From Klebsormidium nitens (taxonomy: Eukaryota > Streptophyta > Klebsormidiophyceae > Klebsormidiales > Klebsormidiaceae), in NCBI GenBank assembly GCA_000708835.1, contig DF237325.1, positions 26,203-90,202 on the forward strand: a stretch of DNA of 64,000 bases. The letters run 5' to 3'. The position numbers and the translations under genes are program-made. The notes below the pieces were generated by a model that was not told the origin of the DNA, searched no databases, and saw nothing but the letters and a program-made list of their open reading frames with translations. Shown here one piece after another: positions 47,390 to 58,604 of the stretch. Positions within the stretch are counted from its first letter, which is position 1; every line of letters begins with the position of its first letter.

Positions 47390-49988
47390 AATTACAGGTG
47401 CCGCTTCATGGCCGCATTGTTTGCTGCTGTAACCATGTGGACTATGTTCAGCCCCTTTGCAAATGCTTTGGCATGGGATTATGGGACCACTTTATCGCCC
47501 TTCCACAGTGGTGTGAAAGCAACAAGATACCTGGACCCCTGACTGCGAAGCGCTTGACTATAGCCTATCTGCAAGCACTGTGCGCTCATGTCACTGTTTT
47601 GAAAATGCCAAAGTAATAGACGAGATACGAATGCTGATCAAACATAGTGCGTTTGCAGCTTGCGCCTTGTGGCCTTGATGTTGAAAACTGCCAGCTTCTC
47701 CAGCTGATGTCCAAGAAAGACGTCCTGTGGATTTATTAAGCCTCAGAAGGTAAATTTAATACCCGTACTACCAAGGTATGATTCCGAATAAATAAATAAT
47801 TATTTGCATTCGGAAAGTTGGAAATTCCAAATAAGCAGTCGGAATCTGCTTTTTCGGAAAGGAAAAATAATTGTTAAATCCTGTTCGGAAAGTGATATCA
47901 AAGCCCATATGAACCCAAGGTACGTACTGGTATCGGAGAAAAGCCAGAAAAACAGGGTACCTGGGTACCTTTGAGCTCATTCGGATTTAGGGTCAGATTT
48001 CGAAAAATAATACAAGATTTGGGCTCGCATTACGTAAAATAATTGCATATTTTGAGCATTCGGAATCATACCTTGGTAGTACGGTACCTAGTAGGGTCAA
48101 TACTTCTGATAATAGGGGGGGGTTTACAGTTTACTTTAGGACCCAGGTGGGTTGCATTGTGCGCGAGCGCAGCTTTTAACCTACCGTAGGTACTTCGGTA
48201 CTTATTTGGATTACCGTAGTGGCCGTCCAGTCAAGCGACGGTTGTTGGCGCAGTGTTCCTTCAACTTCCACCTCGTCACTAGCTGCACCCGGTTGCTCGA
48301 TTCCGTTATTACCGGTTGCCCGAGGAAGCATTCGAGCCCTGGGTACTTCTACACAGTTCCCGGGCTAGTAGGTTAGCGACCGGGTCAGGTGGGCAATGCC
48401 CAACACTTGTACCTACTACCGGTAGCTAGACAGCCTAGAATGCCTACCCGCCTAGGTAGCAGCTACAGTAGCAGCTACTGTAGCTGGCTCCTAGCTAGCA
48501 CAGCAATAGGACTCAGCAGCACCAGGGCGGATATTAGACTATGATCTCGCGGTTGAAGCGTGCATCATGCACTGATCAGGAAGCAGCTTTTACCTGAGTG
48601 CTTGCCAGTTGATGTGTCTCCTCTCCGGCTCTCCAGCTGGCTCGAGAGGCCGGATCAAAATGATTTCACCATATGCGAAAGGTTTTCATATCGGACTTCC
48701 TCTGTCTGCTGGTACTTGTTCAAGATACGACATGGAATATGGTCGAAGTTTAGGAAAAAGACACAGAGACGTACCTAGTTCACGTGCCAAGGGTACGAGA
48801 CTAAAGTGTACTTATTGAGTACACTTGCGGCTTTATCGGATTCAACGCAGAAGCCCAGCAGAAGCTCAGCAGAAGCTTCAAGAAGAGTTGGCAATTAAAT
48901 GAGACTAAAGGTCCGATCTGCCTGAAAATATCTGAAGAGAGAGGTTGTATACAGGCAACTTGCGAGAAGCGACTGCTGTGCTGCATGTCAGTACCCTTCT
49001 TGTCGGGCTCTGTTGCTTATCGTCAAGACTAGCGTAGGGCTGACAGGATGCTGTCAGATGCGCGCAAGCCCCGACCTTGTTTCACCTTATTGTTCCCTGT
49101 GAAAAGAGAGCTTCGAGGAGAGTGCAATCAGGTGCTTTTGGTGAAATGCCAGGCAGTTCACTAGGATTCTCTGACACGTAACATTGCGCTCCGCCTGACG
49201 CCGCTGGTTTGTATCTTCTGCGGTGGCTGCATCTCAAGACATATGCACAAGTTCCTGCAGACCTTGTTGGAAGGGAGCCTTAGACTGCTGCTACTTGTTG
49301 CAGCAACAGTGTAGCGCCGCCTTGAAAGTTGAGCGGTGGACGGTTTGCATGCGCGGAGGTTGGGAGCCCGCCGTGGGACGGCTTACAAACGAAGTGATTA
49401 TCATTTCTTAATGTAAGCCCTTCCAGGCCTTCCACTCAATGCTGTCCGGTAGTAGAGCCCGTGGATTGTAAGAGTTTGGGAGTGCTGGCGAATCAGAGAA
49501 TGCACACATGCAGTCTCCAAACCCGCCAACTTCCGGGGTTGCATTTGCGGGTCCGGTGCTGAGCACAGACCCCCAAAGAAAGAAAGCCGTCCAGAATCGA
49601 GATTCAGTTGTCAGGCTATAATCGGGATCTTGGTACTTGTCCTCACCAAAGCTTGCTTAAGGGAGTCCGCATGAGGCGCTTGACGCTGGTCAGGATGGTC
49701 TGTGACCAGCAGCAGACAGTCCTGATCATGTGTGTGCTGAGCACGCTTCCAAGAAGTGATTCGTGGCTGTCTTCCGATCTGACAATCTGCCGACAAAAGC
49801 CTCCACATAACTCCGAAAATAGGGGTGGCAGAGTACCAACCAGCATTTCAAACTTGAGACGCTGTACTCAAACCTCCCTTTCCGTTTCCAGAGTTTGAGC
49901 GCGCACTGAAGCCTGCACGGCATGCCGGCGGTGCCCCGTGTATTGGCGCCCCCGCGCCCCGGGCGGCGTAGCCCCACGCTGACGTAGA
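47390..49988. other. Intergenic region containing the MITE
   Basis: Apart from the MITE, nothing was assigned. The left end should hold the SET gene promoter and the right end the histidine kinase promoter. The stretch 48390-48500 is unusually rich in CTAC/GTAG and CCTAGG words but forms no clear repeat. Confidence 0.5.
47763..48084. mobile_element. MITE with 27-base perfect terminal inverted repeats
   Basis: The left end 47763-47789 begins CCGTACTACCAAGG, and its exact reverse complement is at 48058-48084. The 322-base element is AT-rich inside with further inverted GCATTCGGAA/AATAATTATT-type motifs. It has no coding capacity and sits between genes. This is the hallmark of a non-autonomous class II element. 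A target-site duplication is not obvious; flanking bases suggest a very short one at most. Confidence 0.85.
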
Positions 49989-52900
49989 ATGAATCTGTCC
50001 CGGGAGCATGCGGCCAGCTTCGTCTTTCCTAAGCAGCACAGCTCCGTGCACCTCATCCCTCCCCGGGGGAACCTCCCGCCCACAAATTCACCCCCCCCTC
50101 GCTGGTGGGGGAGGCTGCGCTTGTGGAGAAGAAGCCCTCCCACACAGCAGAGGGCAAAGTCGTTCATCTTCTGTCCTCGGGGGGAGGCGGGGGGAACTCC
50201 GGGCGCTGTGGAGGGGGAGAATGGCAAATTGGGGGGGAAGAAGTTCAGCCATTTGGAGGGGGTGGCGACATTATGGCGGCTCTCGTGGCTGGCGATGGTT
50301 CTGGTGTGTATGTGCTTGCTGACGGTGCAGGGGTTGATTCACTGGGCCATGAGCAGCGGAGTTGACAGGAACGCACAAGGGTTCGAACTGGTAAGCTGAC
50401 AATCTCGTTTCTCCTTTAAGACAAGAAAGGACGAGATGAAGAGCAAGAGCATGCCATTTTCGACAGCAAGACTGCTTGAAATGCTTGCTCTGTCTGGTTC
50501 AGCTCAGGTGTCCCTCTAAGCTTACACTTCGAAAGCATGACGCATGAGCTGTGCTAGTCCGCACAAAATGCTGGCAGAATCAGCAACTTGCAGTGAGGAT
50601 CCGTGAAGTTCCTCGCAGGGAACTTCGTTTGCTTGACGGGAGTTCCGCCGTTCGGATCACTGCTTTCGATACTTTGCCCAAATATGCTTTGTTCGTCTCC
50701 GCGCAGGCTGCAAACCAGATTGCCCTCACCTTCTCCCTAGAGGTGGTGGCCCTGGGCCTTGTCCTCAACTCTACAAACCCATCCGAAGGCACCAACAGCA
50801 GCGCGCAGGCCGCGCTACAAGGCCTCCAGCAAGAATGGACTTCAGGCCAGACCCGCCTCGCCACAGTTTCCTGCGGACTAACCTCCGCACAACAGAGCAC
50901 GACCCAGCGTCTTTTGGAAGCAAGCTCGGCATCGGGTGACGCTTTCTCAGCTGCGGTTGCGGGGTTTCTACAAGACAGAAGGTTGCAAGACGTGCAAAGC
51001 GCAAGCGCAGTGTATCGGGGGTCACTGGAGGCGGTGGAAAATGAGTGCGGAGCGCGACGGAGGGGGGGAGAAAGCGTGGTTCTGGGGCTGACGTGGGCGC
51101 TGACGTTGCTGGGCTTGGTGACGTCAGTGGGGCTGGTCCTTGGGACGCTGAGGTCACTCGTGAGGGCGATGACGTCACTGGAGGTCAGGCACGCGCAGGT
51201 GGTCAAGGAAATGGCAACGTAAGTGGCTGGTCCTGCTTCCGTCCAAGAAATAAACAAAGCAATGATTGTAACCCGAGCGTTTCTCTGCATTGATAGAGCT
51301 CGACAAACATCGACAAGGGGCTCGAGAACTAGTAGACAGTTCTCGAGCCCATTATCGATTCCCGAGACTGTCTCAGCGGCTTCACGACTGCTCGATCCTC
51401 GCTTGCTGTCAATTTACAGTACCGTTAGCTTCGTTGGCCTCTTGGCAAAGTCTAGGTCCCTCTCAAAGGCTTTAAGTGCTCTCACCTTTCTCGAATCATC
51501 TCCTCAATATTCACACAGGTTCGGCCCGCTTTTCAGGCCAACAAACGCGTGCTTTTTCCGTTTTTTACTCGACGTCCCCTAATGAAGCGGCCCACTAGTC
51601 ATTTCCCTTCCCCCTGAAGCTGATCTTTCGACGCGTTGGTGTAGAACCTTGTAAGCGGAGTAAAGCCCATACAGCAAGATACCGAGGTTTGGAAGTGGCG
51701 GCTTTTTCAAGGTTGCAGCAAAGAGGTAAAGACGCCCGCGAAGACGCCCCGCACTGACCTCTTTCTTCCGACCTTCTTTCCCTCCTCGACGTCCAAAAGT
51801 GACGCGCAAGCATTCACACCTTCTGACGAAACCTCGGTTTTCCCAGAGTGTTCTCTCAGCACGCATGCAAGGAAACCCAAGACCACAGAAATCAATCCTT
51901 CCGTTTGCTTTTGCAGTCAATACGCGGACGCCCGGCGCACGTCCGCGCTTCAGCTGGGGTACATCAGCCACGAGTTGCGCAACCCCCTGAATGGCGTCAT
52001 GGGTCTGATCCACCTGTGCCTTTCCTTCGTCACGCCGGCCGGCAGCCGCCGGTCCTCTCGGGCTGTATCTGCCGACCACAGCGAAGAGCCGACTCCCTAT
52101 TTGGGGGGGGAGTTTTTTAGGGGCATCGAGAGCCCCGGCCGCGACGAGCTGCTGAACTTCGGGCGCACACGGCTGTCCTCGGAAGTGGACGACTCGGCGA
52201 TGCTCAACAAATCGTGGCCCGACGCGTGGCACACGCGCAGCTCGGCTTCCAGCGGAAGCAGCCCTCTATTCGGCCCCCCGGTGAATCTACTCTCGCGCCA
52301 CGCGAAGCTGCCACGGTTGCCGTATTTAGAGTCGCCCCCACGGGGGGGGACGCACTCCGCCGGGGGGGGGTGCGAGGTGTGCCACGGGCTGGTGTACGAT
52401 AACCTATCGCTCGCGGATAAGAGCTGCGAGCTTATGAAGACCATCATGGGCGACCTGCTGGACATGCAGCGGCTGGAGGCGGGCCAGGTCGTGATGTCCA
52501 AATCCTCCGGGACGCTCCTTGACGTCATCCGCCACGTCACGCGCCTCGCGGAGACGCAGCTGCTGATGCACGCGGAGACGGCGGAGACCGTATCGCGTAT
52601 CCGGTCGCACAGCCGGCGGCTGACGTCAGGTGACTCGGGCTTCGCGGCGGTCGAACGCGCGATGCGAGGGGAGGGGGGGGGCGACATGGGCCCGGGGCCC
52701 AGGCAGTCGGACCCCCCCGGGAAGAAAGTGCGCGGGCGGTGGGAGTGGGTGCAATCGGATGGCGGGCGGATCGGGGAGGGGCGCGTGAACGGGCGCGCGA
52801 TCCTGCGGTACGTGTGCGATGCTGGCGTCAGCGGGACCAAGTACGAGATGGACCGGGCCAGGATGGAGCAGGTAAGATACGAGTAACGAAAGGGTAACAT

Positions 52901-55900
52901 ACGAGTGACGCCTGGTTCGTTTGGCTTGTTTCAATCTACTTTCACAGTTTCGAAGATCGTCATCTGTGTACCCTAAACACCGTTTCACCCTCGGCACCTC
53001 TTGACTATTTCGAGATTGACCACTTGACAGTCATTTGTGAGACACCGCAGAACGCAGGATCAACGTTACCAACACGCAGATGTATTAGGGCCCGTAGAAC
53101 CGCTGCTCGTTTGTGTGTGCGCCGTTTTGTTGCTTCCGATCATCCGATCATAAAAGTTTTGAGCTTCGAGGACCATGTCTTGCGTGCCTCGTCGACGATC
53201 AAAAGAGAGGAACGTGGGCTGCTGTCCAGTCCTCCTTGCCGTGCGAGACGACCACCACAGCTGGAGAACCCTCGAGAATGCTGTCAAGCTTTCAGCAACA
53301 TCAAATTCTCCACTCTACTCGCAGGTAATGAGCAGTCTGGTGACCAACGCGCTCCGCGCGACGCGGCAGGGTGACACGTGTCCCGTGCTGCACGCGCGCA
53401 CAATGGAGGGCGACACGGGCGTGCGCCTCGAGGTCGTCGACCGCGGCCAGGGTTTAAGCGCGGCCGCGCGCGACACCGTCTTCGAGCCGTTCCTGCACAC
53501 GTACTACCAGGAAGAGGGGCTCACGCTCGGCGTGGGGCTGAGCCTGTACATCAGCAAACTGCTGGTCACCAAACATATGGTAAACTCTCATTTCCTACCG
53601 CATTAAGATTCATGTAATTTCGTTATTAGGAGCTTCAGCTTTGGTCAGTGCACTTCCGCGAAGTCTTTTCAATCATTTCCCGCACGCTCTTCAGCCTATC
53701 TATGACCACCCACATGCATTTTACTGCCTCGTTTCTTTCAGAGCTTGCGTTGCCTTGCGTCTCTCCCGTTACTAGTAGACGTTAGCACCACTCTCCTTTT
53801 GTCGCAGCTCAACGAAATCCGTTCTACTATCAGGCCGCAAGGAAAGGCAGAACATCCACGTGGGGGGAGGATTATAAATCGATCGCACAGAGCGTGATAA
53901 GTCTTTTCTTCCTCGTTTCTCCGCAGCATGGCAGCATCGGCTTCAGCAGCGAAGAAGACTTCGGGAGCACTTTCTGGGTGGAGCTCCCCTTGTCCCGGGT
54001 CCGAACCCCGGGGCCCTCCCTCTCCTTTACCACGGCATCTTTGGCCGGTAACACCTCCCCCGGTTCTACACCGCGAGGGACTCGGCCTCCTTCCAAAACC
54101 GAAGCCACCACTTCAAAGACCCAGATGCCTTCTTCCGGGGGGTTGGCCCCGCCTGCCGCGGCTGCCCCCCGGAGCGAAAAGGAAGCGTCCTCGGCGCCCA
54201 TCCTCCGGGAGCCTCCGCAGCTCGCGCGAGCCCGGAAGAAGTCCCCGGTGAAAGCGACTTCTGAAGCGGAACCCGGTGTGAACGCGCCCAAAGACGGTGC
54301 GAATGCGCCCACAGACGGCGAGGCGCAGCCGAAAGCCGCGCGGCGCGCGAGGGAAAAGCCGGTCGGGGTAACCCTTCGGGCGGTTAGTCAGATTGAAATC
54401 GCTAACCCCCGGTCCCTTTCCAAGGGCGCGACGCTGCTCGGTTCCGCCGCCCCGACCACGGCGTCCAGCCGGAAGGAACTGTTCCGCTGGAGTTCCGTCC
54501 TGGTGCACGCCGGGGGATCCCCCGGGGCGGAAACGGAAGACGGTTTCCGGGCGGACTTTCTGCACGGTCAGCGGAGCGTGCACCCCGTGGCGGAAGAAGA
54601 GGGCGAGGGCGAGAGCGCGGCCGCGACGCCGGAGAGCGCGCTGCCGAGTCCGAAGAAAGAGGCGGGGCGAGAGGAGCGGAAGCTGCACTGCCTCGTGGTG
54701 GATGACGTGCACACGAACAGGTGAGCGGACAAAAAGCGAACGGATGCAATTATTTATTCATTATTTATTTATTACTTATTTGTTATACATTTTTATTATA
54801 CTTAAAAATAAATCCATGTGTTTATTTTTATGTCTGAATAAATAAACACATGGTTGAAGAATGAATAAACAATTCGATGATCAATACAGCGGGGTTTTTG
54901 GGGCCAAGTGTCGAGAAAGAGCAGAGACGTCATTACTTCCGTAGAACAGCGAGGAGCGCAAACGTTTGGATTGTCCTCGGAAACGAAGGTTCGAGGAAAA
55001 GCAGGGTCGAAGGAACGAAGAGATGACGAATGTGTTTTTAGTCGTCGCACGTCCATGGTGATCAATGCACGTATCCCTATTTCATCATGAAGCGGTAACC
55101 AAACAGATTGGGTTCCCGAAGGAATCATGATTTGAGCTGCGCGTGCTCAGGTTTTCGGCAAGAACGGAAACGGCTCAGACACACTCATGGAGCAATCACG
55201 TTGACTTGATCGAGCCACATGCCAACCTTCAGCTGACTCTTACCGTTTCGGTCCAGCAAACGACTCCCCACAAGACGATGGCTTGTTTTTGACAGGCAGG
55301 CTCGCAAAAAGCCGTAATCTACACAAGCCATCCCGGAAACCAACCCCTAAGTTTTCAGCTTTCTAAGCTCCGCTTGTTACGTGCGCGCAGGCTGGTTCTG
55401 CAGAAGATCCTTCACGTGCTGGGCCACACGTGTGACACGTCAGTGAACGGTCTGGAAGCCGTGGTTGCCGTCACCGGGCAAAAGCCGGCCGTCGATGGGG
55501 CGCCTGTGCCGCGGGCGGAAGGGGAAGAGTCCGTCGTGACCAAAGACTACGACCTCATTCTGATGGTGAGAATCACAACAGGAAGGAATCATTTAACCAA
55601 GCTTGGTTTGTGGTTAGGCAAGTGCCCTTCTACCCAAGGAACGTGGTTCGTTTTGTTTTCCCTCCGGTCATTCCTGCCTTGATGCCCTTCAACTAGTCGT
55701 AGTTCAGGGCAAAAGCCTTATGTAATACTGGGCGTCGAAAGTCGGGGGGAGGAGGGAGTGCTTCTTTATGGAAAGAACGGCTAGGCGGTAAAAATCATGG
55801 TGGATCTCAAGTGTCGTTTGTTGAGATTTCCTGACGCTAAATTGAATGTGTGGCGGAGAAATCTTCTAGAAGGAGAGCCGTTCTGCTTTGAAATAGACTG

Positions 55901-57004
55901 CAGCATTCTTTGAAAGAGTTCTGACTATTTTCCGAAGAGTAAACGTTTTCTCACCTTGCCTAGCTTTTTCGTTTCGCCAAACGTCCAGATACCGGTGATG
56001 GACGGGGATTGTAAGTCATATCCAGGCTTTAAGATAGTCTGTAGCACACTCTTTGGAAAACCTTCTAACCATTACTCCGAAGTATTTTTCTTTTCTCACC
56101 ATCCCTAGTTCTTTCGTTTCCCAGGACGTCCAGATGCCGGTGATGGACGGGCGGCGCGCCACGGAGCTCATCCGGCACTGGGAGCACCAGCAGCTGACGA
56201 GAGCGCGTGCGGCCGCGGCCGGCCCGTGGGATCCCTCTGAGGGGCCCAAGCACAACCTGCTGCCCATCATCTTTGTAACCGGGAACGTCATGCCGGGCGA
56301 GGAGGCGCTCATGCTCTCCAGCGGGGCCACCAAGGTGCGCGCGCGCTGCGGCCCTCGATCTTCTACTCCGTGCAAGTTTTGATCTCCTTAAGAGCTTGTA
56401 AGACCATATGATTGTTCTTCAACGTATTCTCCAGACCCTCTAAGAGCACCCCCCGTTTGATTTGGGTGGCTACCACCCCCTCCTTCCTTTTCCAAATGGA
56501 AGGTGAAACTGGGAAAGAGTCGAGATTAATCCCAGGAGGGAGGCCCTGGGGTGTCGCACGTATTCTGGTGCTGCATCTCCTTTCCTCACCTCATTCCTTT
56601 CCTTTCTCCGTCGGGAGACAGGTCCAATGACTGCAAGACTAATACTAGAGGTCGAGTTAACAGCAAATCACGAACGTATGACCTCAGCAATGCCCGCCTT
56701 GCTTGAAGAGGCGCAAGCGTTTATCAGGTTTCTCGAGCAATCAAAAAGCTAAGGCGAAGCATGTTCGCGACGGGCTAAACCTCGATTATCCCCAACGTGG
56801 TCCAGTGCTTTCGTATGATCATTTCAATGTTAGCGCTAACCCATTAGGTTACCGTTCCAGGTGATCGAGAAGCCGATGCGCATGAACGACCTGCGCGAGC
56901 TCATCCGCGTGTACGTGCACGACCGCGCGCCCCCTCACCTGCCGCCGCTCACCCTGCAGAAGGTCTTTGGCTGGGCCGACAGCCGGGGTGCGCGCGGGCA
57001 ATAG
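49989..57004 (+). CDS. Membrane-bound hybrid histidine kinase with C-terminal receiver domain
   Basis: Exons: 49989-50390, 50707-51218, 51917-52871, 53325-53579, 53927-54720, 55391-55565, 56125-56334, 56861-57004, all phase-consistent, 1148 residues. Layout: basic N-tail; TM1 about 97-117; an outside helical sensor of about 140 residues without a CHASE-like motif; TM2 about 258-282; HisKA with phospho-His323 (YISHELRNPLNGV); a 120-residue insertion; DLLDMQRLEAG; ATPase N-box Asn631, DRGQG (662-666), VFEPF and GVGLSL; a Pro/Ala/Lys-rich linker (about 730-955); and a receiver with Asp967/Asp968, phospho-acceptor Asp1032 (DVQMPVMDG), Thr1083 and Lys1105. All catalytic residues of a phosphorelay kinase are present. 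The signal could be osmotic, as in AHK1-like kinases, but no ligand domain is recognised. The start ATG is the first in the TM1 frame, though the first 90 residues look weakly coding and the true start may differ. Confidence 0.9.
54814..54853. repeat. 14-base perfect inverted repeat in an AT-rich island
   Basis: CCATGTGTTTATTT (54814-54827) and its exact complement (54840-54853) flank a 12-base loop. It lies in a 120-base AT-rich stretch at the start of the fifth histidine kinase intron, amid GC-rich coding sequence. Confidence 0.75.
55890..56153 (+). repeat. Tandem duplication of intron end plus exon start in the histidine kinase gene
   Basis: The segment about 55890-56008 is repeated at about 56034-56153 with a period of 145. 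The second copy contains the working acceptor and the DVQMPVMDG start of exon 7. The first copy keeps ACGTCCAGATACCGGTGATGGACGGG at 55981 but has lost the acceptor AG (CGCCAAACG instead of CCCAGGACG). Confidence 0.8.
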
Positions 57005-58604
57005 CGCACGAAACGCGCTCGCAAAGGTTCTTGCGCAGCTCGGTCGTCGAAGAGAGGTCGGGGCGCGCATTGCGCGACTCCGCGCCTCAATTGCGCGCAC
57101 TGATAGATGAGATTCTTAGAAAGACTTGCCGCATAAAAGTAGGACACTCAGCAGGTTTTGGGATCGCGCCATTGGCATCTGACTGAGGACCGGGCCGGGG
57201 ACACGAAATTTACTAGCGCAGATTGGTCCAAAAACTGACAAAGCGGAGGGGAATGATGTGCAGGCTGTTTCCACATGGACTGCGACTTAGTCGTGTATGT
57301 ACTGAACAAATGGCGTTCTTCAGAACGCGATTCTTTCGAGGACGAATGTAGCATAGGAGAGAGGGTCCAGCGCTTTCCGAAAAGAGACGAGGCCCTCTAG
57401 AGGTATAAGGGTCGATCGAAACATTTGAATAAGACCGTCCATAAACAATGGGGGAATAAGGAAGCCCGCTACTGTGTAATTCGTGGATCCCTTGGCAACC
57501 ACCTCATGACTTCCATTTCTGGCACGTCAATTTAGATGAATTGAGGTTTCAGGCAGTGGAAAGTAGAACGAGTTCGACTAGGTCAAAAGCGATGTAGCGC
57601 ACCGGCCGTTTGGGGGACCGGACCCAGCTTGTTGATCAGGAGGAAGACTCTCAAGACGATTGCGGCAACGCGCTCACCGAGCGGCTGCGAGTATGAGTGC
57701 CACCATGGCTCAGTCTAGAGTATATATCGAGTATATACCCGGCCGGCAGCCTTTGAATCATACACAAGCTGGCAAAACAATTGTAGCATACATAGATCGG
57801 CCGGAAAGTTCAGCTCGGTGGTAACATGAACCACGTGACAACTTCATTGGCCGCATGCCGATAAGCGCTAGGCAAGGTGACTGATCAGGACCACTGTCCG
57901 CTAAATATACATGTACGTTGTGCCGCACCGAATTGCGCATGCAATCTTATAGTATGGGGGTTCAGGGCTAGCTGTACTATCATTCGCAATGACCTTGCAA
58001 CCTCCAAAAACCATGGTAGCGTCAAGTGTGCATGCCTCACATGGCAGCTAGACCGTTAAGTCCAATGTATGCAGCCTGCAGACCGGGTCTCCATCAGCTG
58101 TGACTGTCTCTAGACCATCCGCTCAAGATAATTCCCTGATTTGTAAAGCTAGCCATGATGCAATTGCATTCCGAAGCACTGTCCATTAGCTTTAAAAGTT
58201 TGGTCCACAGCGTTCAAGAACTATTTAAGGGGAAGTGGGATAGATAGCCTGGAAGCACGATGCGACAAGAAAGCTCGCACTGGCTCGACTGATGATTACA
58301 TGGTACTCAAATAGCAAGGACAAGTGTGTCAAATCGGGGTTCAATTTCGTTACCTACTTACTGAAAAGCATCATGGCTAAAAGTACAGACGTATTCAATG
58401 TTTATCGGGACCCGCAGAAGGGCGCTTGTTGTCGTAGCGGTCCAAGAGAAACTCCTCGAACAGTGTGGCTCACAATCCTAAACAAGCAATCACGAAGAGT
58501 GCAAAAGACTCGATAAACGATTGAAGGCACACAAGTAATCTCTACTCTCAAGCTAGGTTTGAACACTCAAACTTAACTAGGTCAGGCGAAAGATACCTAG
58601 GTGA
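57005..58604. other. Intergenic region between convergent histidine kinase and thermospermine synthase genes
   Basis: No gene recognised. It should hold both 3' untranslated regions. Confidence 0.5.

Noticed and set aside
52097-52900. Long - strand frame of 267 codons
   Set aside because: It is antisense to histidine kinase exon 3, whose HisKA motif and splice borders are clear; GC-rich shadow.
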